In this document: in pieces, positions 19,525 through 29,608 of the stretch | Layout of the letters: every line of letters begins with the position of its first letter | Numbering within the stretch: position 1 is the stretch's first letter | Origin: Collimonas sp. OK607 | GTDB taxonomy: Bacteria > Pseudomonadota > Gammaproteobacteria > Burkholderiales > Burkholderiaceae_D | Assembly: GCF_900111995.1 (NCBI RefSeq) | Contig: NZ_FOKF01000001.1 | Span: 248,001 to 312,000 of the forward strand | Direction: 5' to 3' | Length of the DNA: 64,000 nt | The notes under the pieces: model-generated | What the model saw: only the letters and a program-made list of their open reading frames with translations | Told to the model about the DNA's origin: nothing | The model's database searches: none | Program-made: the position numbers and the translations under genes

Positions 19525-21395
19525 GTGCAGCCAAAACCATACGCCTGACCATGGCGCAAGCGCTGGTGCGCTATCTGGCGGCCTTGCGCGTCGATACCGC
19601 AGAGGCAGGTAACGAGGTGCCTTTGTTTGGCGGCGTGTTCTCGATTTTCGGCCATGGCAATGTAGCCGGCCTGGGCGAAGCTTTGTATCAACACCGGGAA
19701 CAATTGCCGACTTATCGCGCGCACAACGAGCAAGCCATGGCGCACGCCGCAATCGCCTATGCCAAAACCCATATGCGTCGACGCATGATGGCGGTCACCA
19801 GTTCGATCGGGCCAGGCGCTACCAATTTGTTGACCGCTGCAGCGCTGGCCCACGTGAACCGCTTGCCGGTATTGCTGCTGCCGGGCGATATCTTTGTTTC
19901 GCGGCGTCCTGATCCGGTATTGCAGCAGGTGGAAAATTTCCAGGATGGTGGCGTTTCCGCTAACGATGCGTTCAAGCCTTTGTCCCGCTATTTCGACCGC
20001 ATCTACTATCCGGAACAGTTGCTGACAGCGCTGCCGCGGGCGATCCAGGTGTTGACCGATGCCGCCCAATGCGGCCCGGTGACGTTGGCTTTGCCGCAAG
20101 ATGTGCAAACCATGGCTTACGATTATCCGGTCGATTTTTTTGCACCGAAAACGGTGAAATTCCGCGCTCAGGGGCCGGCTGTGGATGAGCTGCAGGCGGC
20201 GCTGGATTTGCTGAAGGATGCGAAGCAACCTCTGATCATTGCCGGCGGCGGCGTATTGTACGGCGAAGCGACCGAAGCACTGCGCTGTTTTGCTGAAAAA
20301 CATGCCGTGCCGGTGGCGGAAACGCAGGCCGGGAAAAGCGCTTTGGCCTGGCGTCACCCCTTGCAGCTGGGCGCACTCGGCGTAACCGGTTCGCCGGCAG
20401 CGAATGCCTTGGCGCAAAAGGCGGATGTGGTGATTGCGGTTGGCACGCGGCTGCAAGATTTTACGACTGGCTCACACTCTCTGTTCGGTCAGGCGAAACT
20501 GCTCAGCATCAATGTCAATGCGGTGGATGCCATCAAATGGCAGGCGACGCCGATGCTGTCCGATGCGCGGTTAGGCCTGGCAGCCTTGTCGCAGGGTTTG
20601 AAAGATTGGCGCGCCGGCACGGACTGGCATGCGCTGGCGCTGGAACAGGCCAACTCATGGCGTGCTACCGTCGACAACATTACCGGCAGGCGTGAAATTG
20701 AAGCCCCGGCGCTGCCGTATGACGGTGAAGTGATTGGCGCGGTGCAGCGCTCCAGCATCGATTCGACCGTGCACGATATCGTGGTTTGCGCCGCCGGTAC
20801 TTTGCCGGCCGAGCTGCACAAATTATGGCGTACCTCCACTCCCGGCGGTTATCACGTCGAGTATGGCTACTCCTGCATGGGTTACGAAATTGCCGGCGGC
20901 CTCGGCGTCAAGCTGGCGCAACCGGACCGCGACGTGATCGTGATGGTTGGCGACGGCAGCTACCTGATGATGAATTCGGAAATCGCTACCTCGGTCATGC
21001 TGGATAAAAAATTGATCATCGTGGTGCTGGATAACCGCGGCTATGGTTGCATCAACCGCCTGCAGCAGGCATGCGGCGGCGCGCCATTCAACAACATGCT
21101 GGAAGATTGCCTGCAAGGCCAGCATGGCGCGCCAGCCATCGATTTTGCGGCGCATGCAAAGTCACTTGGCGCGCTGGCGGAAAACGTCAAGACCATCGCC
21201 CAGCTGGAAGCGGCGCTGCAACGGGCGCGTGCTGCCGACCGCACCTATCTGGTATGTATCGATACCGATCCAACGCGTACCACGGAAGAGGGTGGTTGCT
21301 GGTGGGAAGTGGCGGTGCCGGAAGTATCGCAGCGGCAGCAGGTGCAGAAGGCAAGAGCTGAATACGAGCAAACCCGGCACAGCCAAAAAATCTGA
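19521..21395 (+). CDS. iolD: 3D-(3,5/4)-trihydroxycyclohexane-1,2-dione hydrolase
   Basis: A 624-residue thiamine-diphosphate enzyme that opens the diketo-inositol ring. The catalytic-Glu region is AHNEQAMAHAAIAYAK near residue 72, SSIGPGATNLLTAAA follows near 93, and the ThDP/Mg motif is MVGDGSYLMMNSEI near 475, followed by LDNRGYGCINRLQ. Length and motifs match IolD. It starts within the iolC stop (ATGA) and is followed 48 bases later by iolE, so the order C-D-E-B is one operon. Confidence 0.95.
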   Translation: MSAAKTIRLTMAQALVRYLAALRVDTAEAGNEVPLFGGVFSIFGHGNVAGLGEALYQHREQLPTYRAHNEQAMAHAAIAYAKTHMRRRMMAVTSSIGPGATNLLTAAALAHVNRLPVLLLPGDIFVSRRPDPVLQQVENFQDGGVSANDAFKPLSRYFDRIYYPEQLLTALPRAIQVLTDAAQCGPVTLALPQDVQTMAYDYPVDFFAPKTVKFRAQGPAVDELQAALDLLKDAKQPLIIAGGGVLYGEATEALRCFAEKHAVPVAETQAGKSALAWRHPLQLGALGVTGSPAANALAQKADVVIAVGTRLQDFTTGSHSLFGQAKLLSINVNAVDAIKWQATPMLSDARLGLAALSQGLKDWRAGTDWHALALEQANSWRATVDNITGRREIEAPALPYDGEVIGAVQRSSIDSTVHDIVVCAAGTLPAELHKLWRTSTPGGYHVEYGYSCMGYEIAGGLGVKLAQPDRDVIVMVGDGSYLMMNSEIATSVMLDKKLIIVVLDNRGYGCINRLQQACGGAPFNNMLEDCLQGQHGAPAIDFAAHAKSLGALAENVKTIAQLEAALQRARAADRTYLVCIDTDPTRTTEEGGCWWEVAVPEVSQRQQVQKARAEYEQTRHSQKI

Positions 21396-21443
21396 GTGAT
21401 AAGTGTGAATGTTAATAGAGAGATAGATACGGTGAGAGAGACC

Positions 21444-22358
21444 ATGACATTTAACGTAAAGATCGGCATCAACCCGATTTCCTGGATGAACGATGACTTG
21501 CCATCGCTGGGTGGCGAGACGCCGCTGGAAGTGGCGTTGAGCGAGGGTGTGCAAATCGGTTATCGCGGCTTCGAGCTGGGCAACAAATTTCCGAAGGAAC
21601 CTGCGGCGCTGGCGGCACTGCTCGGTAAATATCAGCTTGAATGCATCTCGGGCTGGTATTCCGGTCGTCTGGCGACTGGTTCCGTGGAGGATGAAATTGC
21701 TGCAGTCGGCCCGCATCTGCGTCTATTGGCGGAAAACGGCTCCAAGGTAATGGTGTACGGTGAAGTTGCCAATGCCATCCAGGGCCGACCGGATCCCTTG
21801 TATAAGCGCCCGCGGTTTCTGAACGATCTGGAATGGCAGCAATACGCCGACAAACTGACCGCCTTTGCGCGCTTTACTTTGTCGCATGGCGTGCGCCTGG
21901 CTTATCACCATCACATGGGCGCCTATGTCGAGACTCCCGCCGATATTGACCGCCTGATGGCATTAAGCGGCGATGAAGTCGGCTTGCTGTTTGACAGCGG
22001 CCATGTCACGTTTGCCGGCGGCGATCCTCTGAAAGTGCTGGAGCAGCATATCAAGCGCGTCTGCCATGTCCATTGTAAGGACGTGCGGCCGGCAGTCGTG
22101 AAGATGGCGCGCAACGGCAACTGGAGTTTCCTGCAGGCGGTGATCAATGGCGCTTTTACCGTACCGGGCGATGGCGCTATCGACTTTGACGGTCTGTTGC
22201 GCTTGTTGTATCAGCATGGCTACGCCGGCTGGTTGGTCGTTGAAGCAGAACAGGATCCGGCTGTCGCCCCGAGCTATCAATATGCCGAAATGGGTTATCG
22301 TCATTTGGCGGATCTGGTGAGCGCCATCGAGGCAGGAAGTGCCAAGGAGGCGGCATGA
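21444..22358 (+). CDS. iolE: Myo-inosose-2 dehydratase
   Basis: A 304-residue TIM-barrel dehydratase converting 2-keto-myo-inositol to the diketone used by IolD. It begins VKIGINPISWMNDDLP, the standard IolE N-terminus. It has AYHHHMGAYVETPADIDRLM near residue 155, LLFDSGHV near 180 and VCHVHCKDVRP near 205, which provide metal ligands. ATG 21444 gives the expected N-terminus; an upstream in-frame start near 21396 would add 16 residues not found in the family. It overlaps iolB by 4 bases. Confidence 0.95.
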   Translation: MTFNVKIGINPISWMNDDLPSLGGETPLEVALSEGVQIGYRGFELGNKFPKEPAALAALLGKYQLECISGWYSGRLATGSVEDEIAAVGPHLRLLAENGSKVMVYGEVANAIQGRPDPLYKRPRFLNDLEWQQYADKLTAFARFTLSHGVRLAYHHHMGAYVETPADIDRLMALSGDEVGLLFDSGHVTFAGGDPLKVLEQHIKRVCHVHCKDVRPAVVKMARNGNWSFLQAVINGAFTVPGDGAIDFDGLLRLLYQHGYAGWLVVEAEQDPAVAPSYQYAEMGYRHLADLVSAIEAGSAKEAA

Positions 22359-23149
22359 GCTTGCTCGTCAAGGGACACGCGCAAGGACGGGAAATCGTCA
22401 GTGTTACGCCGCAGTCGGCGAGTTGGCGCTTTGTCGGCTTTGCGGCATATCGATTGGCGGCAGCAGAGAAAATCAGTTTCGATACGGTCCGGCGCGAAGT
22501 ATGCATCGTAGTGCTGCGCGGGGTGGTCAGCGTGCAGGCTGGCGATCACGCTTGGAAGGAAATCGGCGAACGTCAAAGCGTATTCGATCAAAGCTCGCCG
22601 TATGCGGTGTATGTGCCGCATAGCCATGGCGTTACCGTCACCGCGCATGGCGATGCTGAAATCGCGGTCTGCAGCGCTCCCGGCCATGGCGATCTGGGTG
22701 CGCGCCTGATAGAACCTGGAATGGCGAAACGTTCAGTGCGCGGGCAGGGCAGCAATACGCGTTATGTCTGCGATATCCTGCCGCAAAGCGAGCCGGCCGA
22801 TCATTTGCTGGTGGTGGAAGTGGTGACGCCGGGCGGCCATTCATCGAGCTATCCGCCGCACAAGCACGATACCGACAACCTGCCGCAAGAGAGTTTTCTC
22901 GAAGAGACCTATTATCATCGCCTGAATCCACCGCAAGGTTTTGCGTTCCAGCGCGTGTATACCGACGATCGTTCGCTGGACGAATCGATGGCAGTGGAAA
23001 ATCACGATGTGGTCATGGTGCCGCGGGGATATCACCCGGTGGTGGCGCCGCACGGCTACGACAGCTATTACCTGAACGTGATGGCCGGGCCTAGGCGCGA
23101 ATGGCATTTCAAGAACGATCCGGTGCACGAATGGTTGTTGCAACGCTGA
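22355..23149 (+). CDS. iolB: 5-deoxy-glucuronate isomerase
   Basis: A 264-residue cupin-fold isomerase that makes 5-dehydro-2-deoxygluconate, the IolC substrate. Characteristic segments are GGHSSSYPPHKHDTD near residue 165, with its metal-binding histidines, EETYYHRLNPPQGFAFQRVY near 190, and VMVPRGYHPVVAPHGYDSYY near 225. Last gene of the iolC-D-E-B run. iolA (methylmalonate-semialdehyde dehydrogenase) is not in the window and must be elsewhere for the pathway to be complete. Confidence 0.95.
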   Translation: MSLLVKGHAQGREIVSVTPQSASWRFVGFAAYRLAAAEKISFDTVRREVCIVVLRGVVSVQAGDHAWKEIGERQSVFDQSSPYAVYVPHSHGVTVTAHGDAEIAVCSAPGHGDLGARLIEPGMAKRSVRGQGSNTRYVCDILPQSEPADHLLVVEVVTPGGHSSSYPPHKHDTDNLPQESFLEETYYHRLNPPQGFAFQRVYTDDRSLDESMAVENHDVVMVPRGYHPVVAPHGYDSYYLNVMAGPRREWHFKNDPVHEWLLQR

Positions 23150-23291
23150 TCCGCCGCCGATTTGCGACGCCAGCCATGAAGCACGACAATTAATTGCATA
23201 AAATCGCAAACTTCGATTGACCGAATCTATCAAATGCACGTATTATTCTGTCTTCGGAATTGCAGTGAGCCTTACTGGGCTTCGCATTACG

Positions 23292-23376
23292 GCCCACGTG
23301 GCGGAATTGGTAGACGCGCATGGTTCAGGTCCATGTGCCGCAAGGTGTGGGGGTTCGAGTCCCTCCGTGGGCACCA
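23292..23376 (+). tRNA. tRNA-Leu (anticodon CAG)
   Basis: An 85-base tRNA. The acceptor stem GCCCACG at 23292-23298 pairs with CGTGGGC at 23366-23372, and CCA is encoded. The D-arm has the class II pattern GCGGAATTGGTAGACGC, the anticodon loop reads TTCAGGT with CAG in the wobble-to-third positions, a long variable arm follows, and the T-loop is GGTTCGAGTCC. The spacer after iolB (23,150-23,291) presumably carries its promoter. Confidence 0.98.
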
Positions 23377-23401
23377 GGTAACTGGTGTTGGTAGTATAGA
23401 G

Positions 23402-23437
23402 AAACCGCATAAACATCAATGTTTATGCGGTTTTTTT
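23402..23437 (+). terminator. Rho-independent terminator after tRNA-Leu
   Basis: A 15-bp perfect stem, AAACCGCATAAACAT at 23402-23416 pairing with ATGTTTATGCGGTTT at 23419-23433, with a 2-base nominal loop and a run of T residues to 23437. It begins 25 bases after the tRNA. Confidence 0.95.
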
Positions 23438-23583
23438 CTTTTCCGGAGCGAAAACCCGGTGCAATTCCTGCTGGTATAGGCTCTTCTGATTACGTTTGGC
23501 GTTGCTTCTGCCATACTAATTATTGTTGCAGGTAAAACGATTGCCGTATCATGTGAAAACAATAACAACCTTGGGCGTCCTCA

Positions 23584-25119
23584 ATGGTATTAATCGTTTC
23601 ACTCTTGTTGGTCTCTCTGTTCGTCCTGTGGGGCGCACTGTCACCGCTCAGCCTGGCTGCACTGATGCAGTCGGCATTGGGCGCCACCATCGCCAATTTC
23701 GGCTGGTTCTACTTGTTGTCGATGTTCGGTTTCCTGGTGTTTGCGCTCTATCTTGCATTCGGCCGTTTTGGCACCATCCGGCTGGGCGGCGAGGATGCCG
23801 AACCGGATTTCAGCCGCCATAGCTGGTTTGCCATGTTGTTCGCCGCCGGCATGGGCATCGGACTGGTGTTCTGGGGCGTGGCGGAACCGGTTTCTCATTT
23901 TGCGACGCCGCCTAGCGGCCCCGCCGGTGGCCCCGAGGCGGCACGGCTTGGTTTGCGTTATGCCTTTTTCCATTGGGGCTTGCATCCTTGGGCTGCGTAT
24001 TGCGTGGTGGCGCTGGCGCTGGCTTTTTTCCAGTTCAACCGCAATCGCCCGATGTTGATGAGCACCACCTTCGAGCCGCTGATCGGCAAGTATGCGCTGG
24101 GCCCGTTGGGTAAGACTATCGACATTCTGGCGGTACTCGCCACTGCCATCGGCGTCGCCACTTCGCTCGGTTTCGGCACGCTGCAAATCAGCAGCGGCCT
24201 GCACACGGTATTCGGCTTGCCGAATGGACTGACCTTGCAGTTGACGGTGATTGCAGTAGCTGCCGGCTTGTACCTGGCGTCTTCCCTGAGCGGCCTGGAC
24301 CGGGGCGTGAAAATTCTGAGCAACCTCAATATGGTGTTGGCGCTGCTGCTGATGCTATTTGTGCTGATGCTGGGGCCGACGCTATTCATCATGGATTCGC
24401 TGACTACTACGCTGGGCGACTACCTGGACAGTCTGGTCAGCATGAGCATGCGTATGACGCCGTTTTCAAAAGGTACCTGGATTGCCGACTGGACCTTGTT
24501 CTACTGGGCGTGGTGGGTTACCTGGGCGCCGTTCGTCGGCACCTTCATCGCCCGCATCTCGCGCGGCCGCACTATCCGCGAGTTTGTTACCGGCGTGCTG
24601 CTGGTGCCATCGCTGATCAGCTTCATGTGGTTCGCCACATTTGGCGGCGCTGCGTTGCATGGCATCATGTTCGAACACTTGCCGCTGGTCGAGATCGTCA
24701 AGCAGGATAGTTCGCTGGCGTTGTTCGCGCTGCTCCAGCATCTGCCTTGGAGCACACTGACTTCGTTGATCGCAATTATCCTGGTCTCGGTATTTTTCGT
24801 TACTTCAGCGGATTCCGCAACCTTCGTGCTGGGCATGATGACCAGCAGTGGTAATCCGGCGCCTTCAGCCAGGATCAAGCTGGCATGGGGCGTGTTGACC
24901 GCACTGATTGCAGGGGTGCTTCTGATGGCCGGGGGCTTGAAGGGGTTGCAGACGACTTCAATCGTAATCGCCTTGCCGTTCATGATCATCATGCTGATCA
25001 TGTGCGCCAGCCTGTTCCGGGCCTTGGGCGAGGAGGCCGACAGGCTGGAGCGTCGGCGCAATGCGCGCGACCGGTTGTTGGAGCGGCTGTTGCGCGAGCG
25101 TGAGCAAACGCCTTCCTGA
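23584..25119 (+). CDS. BCCT-family transporter (betaine/choline/carnitine type)
   Basis: A 511-residue, twelve-helix secondary transporter. The family block MGIGLVFWGVAEPVSHF lies near residue 95, LHPWAAYCVVALALAFF near 135, and the BCCT signature segment DWTLFYWAWWVTWAPFVGTFIARISRGRTIREF runs from about residue 300. It probably imports glycine betaine, choline or a similar compatible solute. ATG 23584 is the first start after an in-frame stop at 23563; a ribosome site is not obvious. Confidence 0.93.
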   Translation: MVLIVSLLLVSLFVLWGALSPLSLAALMQSALGATIANFGWFYLLSMFGFLVFALYLAFGRFGTIRLGGEDAEPDFSRHSWFAMLFAAGMGIGLVFWGVAEPVSHFATPPSGPAGGPEAARLGLRYAFFHWGLHPWAAYCVVALALAFFQFNRNRPMLMSTTFEPLIGKYALGPLGKTIDILAVLATAIGVATSLGFGTLQISSGLHTVFGLPNGLTLQLTVIAVAAGLYLASSLSGLDRGVKILSNLNMVLALLLMLFVLMLGPTLFIMDSLTTTLGDYLDSLVSMSMRMTPFSKGTWIADWTLFYWAWWVTWAPFVGTFIARISRGRTIREFVTGVLLVPSLISFMWFATFGGAALHGIMFEHLPLVEIVKQDSSLALFALLQHLPWSTLTSLIAIILVSVFFVTSADSATFVLGMMTSSGNPAPSARIKLAWGVLTALIAGVLLMAGGLKGLQTTSIVIALPFMIIMLIMCASLFRALGEEADRLERRRNARDRLLERLLREREQTPS

Positions 25120-25206
25120 CCTGATGCTTTTCTGTTTACCCGGCAAATTGTCTGGCAAGTCCGCAGGCCTTGCCAGATCCAGGTTTAATTCTGACTCTTA
25201 TCCTGA

Positions 25207-28200
25207 TCAGTTCTTTGCCGGTGCCGCCGGGCAGCCGCGCCAGTTGGTTGCCGCTGGAATCGATTCGCCTTTCATGACCAGCGTCAGTGCGCCCAGTTTG
25301 GCGTTGTCGTTGACCACCGCACCGTACAGCACAAAGCTGCGCGGCCCCATGTAGACCCGGCTGCCGATGTTGACGTGGTCGATCTTCATGACCCGGTCTT
25401 CGAACAGATGGGTTTGCGGGCAAGCCTGCGCATTCAGTTCGCTGTAGTCGCCGATGGTGACGCAATCGAACTCGGTGATGTCGGTGGTGTTCATGTAAAC
25501 CCCGCGGCCGATACGGCAGCCCAGCAGATTCAGGGCCAGCGGCAGCCACGGCGTGCCGCGCAGGTAATTCATGAAATTCGGTATCGCAATCCCTTCATAC
25601 AGATTGGTAACACCCTCCGAGAGCCAGACGAATGGCGTCCACATCGGGATGCTGCACTTCTTGTAGCGCCCGATCAGCAGCCATTTCAGGGCGGCGATAA
25701 AGATGAAGGTGCCGATGCCGTACAAAAGTCCGGCAGTGGTGAGCAGGGAGATCACTTCACCCCACTGGCCGGCGCCAGCCAGCGGCATCAGGTTCAGCAC
25801 CACGGTGTAACCGACCGCGATCACGATCGCATGCGGAGAAACGATACGGAAACCTTCCACTAATGCACGGCCCAGACGGCGCCGGCGCGATGGCCGGAAC
25901 GTCAAATGCTCGGGGAAGCCGCTGGTTTGCTCCCGCGCCGGCAGGTTGATCGGTGGCGAGCCGAGCCAGGTATCGCCCGGTTGCATGCGGTGATTGTCCG
26001 GTGTGCGCGAATGGACGCCGATCAACACGTTTTCCGGCAGGATGCTACCGTCAGGCACGTAGGCGCCGTTACCGACAAAACTGCGGCGCGAGATGACGGT
26101 TGGCTTCATGGTCATCCAGCCGCCGTCGATTTGCTCGTCGCCTAGCAAGACGGCGTCGGCGATGAAGGTGTCTTCGCCTAGGGTCAGCATGTCAGGTACC
26201 ACGCCGAGTGCAGTCGAGATCTCGGCATGGCGGCCGACTTTCGCTCCCAGCAGGCGGTACCAGATCGGCGCGTAGACGGTTGCATACACGCCATGCAATA
26301 CGCTCAGGCTGGATTCCTGGATCTGGTTGACCAGCCATTTGCTGCAATAGATGTTGCTGCGCACCGGCCAGCTGCCGGCCCGCATGCGCGGCAGCAGGCT
26401 CCAGCGAATCCCGGCCGAAAGCAAAGCTGTACATACGATCAGTACGGCTGTGGCAGGGAAAGCCATGACGAAATATTTGGACAGCTGGAACGCCACATTA
26501 CCGTTACTGGACAGCCACGGGAAACGATCGGTATCGTCGAGCCAGTCGATCAGGATGAAGCTGGGGAACACCGGCATGAAGAACAGTGTGGTGATCAGGA
26601 AGGCGCCGAACAGGAAAAATATCGACTCGCCCAACTGGCGCCTGTATGTGACTGGCGGCCGTGGCGGTTTGGAGGCCTGGTCGAAAGCGCCTGCGTCGCG
26701 CGCCGGTGAGCCGGTCCAGATGCGGCCGGCCGGCACTGTCTGGCCTTCGCTGATGGCGCTCTGGCCCTCCACATGGCCGAACGCGCCGACACCAGTGTTG
26801 CCTTCCATAACGGCGTAGGAGCCGATGCAGCTTTCGCGCTGCAACGTGATCGGGCCAAGCCACAGTTCGCCATGTTCGACACGGGCATTTTCAAAATTGA
26901 CAGCATTGCCGATGCTCACGCCATCCTCTATGGTGAGCAAATCGTGCGCGCGCAAAGTCATGGAGCCGATCACGACTTCGGAGCCGATACGTGCACCGAG
27001 CGCCCTCAGCCACCAGCTATACAGGGTCGAACCGCTCAGCAGGTAGGCAGGCGCTGCCTCGATCAGGCGGTCGGCCAGCCACCAGCGGTAATAGGTAAGG
27101 CCCCAAAGCGGGTAGCGGCCGGCTTTCAGTCGCCCTGCAATCAGCCATTTTGCGGCAATCGCAATTGCGAATTCAAACAAGGTAGCCAGCAGGAACACGC
27201 CGACCGATACTACGATCGCCACGGCGATGGAGTCACCCGGATCGCCGGTGAAGAAGTGATAAGTAAAAAACGGCGCCAGCCATTGCATCATGCGCATCGC
27301 CACCAGCCACGGCACGGCAGCTGCCTGCGCCGCGCCGCAGACCCAGCGTTTCAGATCCGACGGTGCAGTCCAGCTGGTATCGACTGCGATACCGGCAACC
27401 GGCGCTACTGCCAGTACCTGAGCGATACGGCCGACGGTGCGGTTCATGTAAATGTCGCGCACGGTCACATGGGCGAAATCGGGATTGGCGCGCAATGCGG
27501 AGGCGAGTTTTGCCGCGAACAGCGAATGACCGCCGAGATCGTTGAAAAAATCTGCGCTGCGCTGGATAGGCTGACCGGGAAACAGTTTGTTCAGCGCGCC
27601 GAATAGTGCGATTTCGGCCGGCGTTTCGGGAGTATCCGAATCAAGGCCGGCGTTGCCTGCACTAATTGCGGCTAAAGGTCGCGCTTTCAGCGCCTTGCGG
27701 TCGATTTTGCCGGAGGTCAGGCGCGGCATTTCCTGCATCGGCTCAAAGAAACCTGGCACCATGTAGGGCGGCAGACGCTCGGCCAAAGCACTCCTCAGCA
27801 CCGCGGGCGCAAGCTCAGACCCACTCTCCGCTACGATGAAAGCAATCAACTGGTCGATGCCGTCTTCCTGGCGCAACACCACCGCTACGGTGCCAACGCC
27901 CGGCTGACGCGCCAGCACTTCTTCGATCTCACCCAGCTCCACGCGAAAACCGCGAATCTTTACCTGGTCGTCGGTACGGCCCAGGCATTGGACCCGGCCG
28001 TCGGCCTCGATCCGTGCCAGGTCGCCGGTACGGTACAGGCGGCGGTCATGGTGGCCGCTCGACCACGGATTTGCCAGAAATTTCTCGGCGGTCAGCTCGG
28101 GGCGTCCCAGATAACCTTCGGCAACTCCAGGACCGGTGATGCACAATTCGCCCACTTCGCCGCGCGGCAGCAGAATCAGGCCATTTTCTACGGCGGGATT

Positions 28201-29262
28201 AATCACCAGCAGGCCGTAATTGGGCAACGGGCGGCCGATGGTTACCGGTTCATTGGCGTGCAGTTCGGCCAGGCTGGCCGATACCGTTGCTTCGGTCGGG
28301 CCGTAGGTGTTGAATATATGGCGGCCGGATTCAGGTTTGGCCCAGCGTGCGACCAGCGCTTCCGGACACATTTCGCCACCGAGATTGATGATGCGCAAGC
28401 TCGGCACATCCTGATTGAACAGCGCCAGCAGGGTTGGCACGGCATGCAATACGGTGACGCCGTTTGCGGCGAGTGCCAGCGGCAACGCTTCGGGATCGGA
28501 GGCCAGCTCCTTGGGGGCGATCCAAAGGGTGGCGCCAACCAGGTAACTGATCCAGATTTCTTCGAACGACATGTCGAACGCTACCGAAAAACCTTGATAG
28601 ACGCGATCGCTGCCGGTGACGCCCAGCACGGCGTTTTCACTGCGCAGGAAATGGCAGATTGCGCCTTGCGTGATGGCGATGCCTTTCGGCTTGCCGGTTG
28701 AACCTGAGGTATAGATGACATACGCCGGATCGCTGCGCCGGGCATTTTTGCGGCGCTGCAGCAGTGCGTCAGCTGGCGCCAGCAACTGCTCGGCGGTCCA
28801 GACCTGGCAGCCGAACTGCCCCGGCTCCAGGCGCGCGGCGAATTGCTGGCAACTGACAATCCCTGGCGCTTGCGCGTCTTCCAGGCAGACGGCAATGCGC
28901 TCAACCGGCGTATCGGCATCCAGCGGCAGCCAGGCGGCGCCGGTTTTGGCGATGCCGGCTTGCATGATCAGCAGGTCGATGCCGCGCGGCAGCCACAATC
29001 CGACAATCTGGCCTGGCCCCACACCGGCAGCGATCAGGCGTGAAGCCACCTGGTCGGCACGTTGGCTGAGTTCCTGATAGCTCAGCCGGCGCACGCCAAA
29101 AATCAAAGCGATCTGGTCTGGTACGCGCGCAGCGGTAGCCTCCAGCAGATCGGCCAATACCTCATCGCGTATCAAGTCAGCCTGAGCTGTCCCGTGCAAA
29201 ATGTCCGGGTTGGTAGAAAAACTGCTGGCGACTGCGCTATCAACGTGCAAAGACTGGGTCAT
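25207..29262 (-). CDS. NRPS-like synthetase, Pls/poly-lysine-synthetase type (A-PCP-membrane LbH)
   Basis: A 1,351-residue single-module enzyme. The adenylation domain occupies about residues 25-510: A3 YVIYTSGSTGKPKG near 190, FDMSFEEIW near 225, NTYGPTEATVSAS near 315, YRTGDLARI near 410, and the A10 Lys in SGKIDRKAL near 515. A carrier domain follows with the phosphopantetheine Ser in DLGGHSLFAAKL near 570. The C-terminal 700 residues alternate membrane segments with hexapeptide-repeat, left-handed beta-helix acyltransferase-like stretches (for example GDEQIDGGWMTM, GSRVYMGPRSFVLYG). That architecture matches the terminal domain of epsilon-poly-lysine synthetase. No condensation or thioesterase domain is present. 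The amino-acid substrate is unknown. The gene stands alone, divergent from the GGDEF-EAL gene. Confidence 0.9.
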   Translation of the reverse strand: MTQSLHVDSAVASSFSTNPDILHGTAQADLIRDEVLADLLEATAARVPDQIALIFGVRRLSYQELSQRADQVASRLIAAGVGPGQIVGLWLPRGIDLLIMQAGIAKTGAAWLPLDADTPVERIAVCLEDAQAPGIVSCQQFAARLEPGQFGCQVWTAEQLLAPADALLQRRKNARRSDPAYVIYTSGSTGKPKGIAITQGAICHFLRSENAVLGVTGSDRVYQGFSVAFDMSFEEIWISYLVGATLWIAPKELASDPEALPLALAANGVTVLHAVPTLLALFNQDVPSLRIINLGGEMCPEALVARWAKPESGRHIFNTYGPTEATVSASLAELHANEPVTIGRPLPNYGLLVINPAVENGLILLPRGEVGELCITGPGVAEGYLGRPELTAEKFLANPWSSGHHDRRLYRTGDLARIEADGRVQCLGRTDDQVKIRGFRVELGEIEEVLARQPGVGTVAVVLRQEDGIDQLIAFIVAESGSELAPAVLRSALAERLPPYMVPGFFEPMQEMPRLTSGKIDRKALKARPLAAISAGNAGLDSDTPETPAEIALFGALNKLFPGQPIQRSADFFNDLGGHSLFAAKLASALRANPDFAHVTVRDIYMNRTVGRIAQVLAVAPVAGIAVDTSWTAPSDLKRWVCGAAQAAAVPWLVAMRMMQWLAPFFTYHFFTGDPGDSIAVAIVVSVGVFLLATLFEFAIAIAAKWLIAGRLKAGRYPLWGLTYYRWWLADRLIEAAPAYLLSGSTLYSWWLRALGARIGSEVVIGSMTLRAHDLLTIEDGVSIGNAVNFENARVEHGELWLGPITLQRESCIGSYAVMEGNTGVGAFGHVEGQSAISEGQTVPAGRIWTGSPARDAGAFDQASKPPRPPVTYRRQLGESIFFLFGAFLITTLFFMPVFPSFILIDWLDDTDRFPWLSSNGNVAFQLSKYFVMAFPATAVLIVCTALLSAGIRWSLLPRMRAGSWPVRSNIYCSKWLVNQIQESSLSVLHGVYATVYAPIWYRLLGAKVGRHAEISTALGVVPDMLTLGEDTFIADAVLLGDEQIDGGWMTMKPTVISRRSFVGNGAYVPDGSILPENVLIGVHSRTPDNHRMQPGDTWLGSPPINLPAREQTSGFPEHLTFRPSRRRRLGRALVEGFRIVSPHAIVIAVGYTVVLNLMPLAGAGQWGEVISLLTTAGLLYGIGTFIFIAALKWLLIGRYKKCSIPMWTPFVWLSEGVTNLYEGIAIPNFMNYLRGTPWLPLALNLLGCRIGRGVYMNTTDITEFDCVTIGDYSELNAQACPQTHLFEDRVMKIDHVNIGSRVYMGPRSFVLYGAVVNDNAKLGALTLVMKGESIPAATNWRGCPAAPAKN

Positions 29263-29608
29263 GGATGAGGCAAGTGAAAATAATCAGAAAAGAAGGCAAG
29301 CCAGCGATGGTAGCACGGCCGATATAGGTGGCGTTCAGACAATTTTGTGCTGTTGCATTTGCCGATGCATGATAGCGACATGGATGGCGATTTTCGTCTC
29401 AAGACGGCCATCGCCAGCTGTTGTTTCCGGGTATTTGCAAGAATATAAACAAGGCATTACTTTATTCCTTGCCAGTGACTTGCTACTTAGAAACTATTGG
29501 TCGTATGATGGGGCATTCGATACTTGGACTCAAGTAGTGTCGTTTTTTCGCAATGTCCAGCGAGGGCGCTCAAGCTTTCTGACTGTATAAATTCATCAGC
29601 GAGGTTTT
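29263..29608. other. Divergent intergenic spacer
   Basis: 346 bases between the NRPS-like gene and the GGDEF-EAL gene, transcribed in opposite directions. It is somewhat richer in AT than the flanking genes and must hold both promoters. I see no small gene, strong hairpin or long repeat. Confidence 0.6.
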
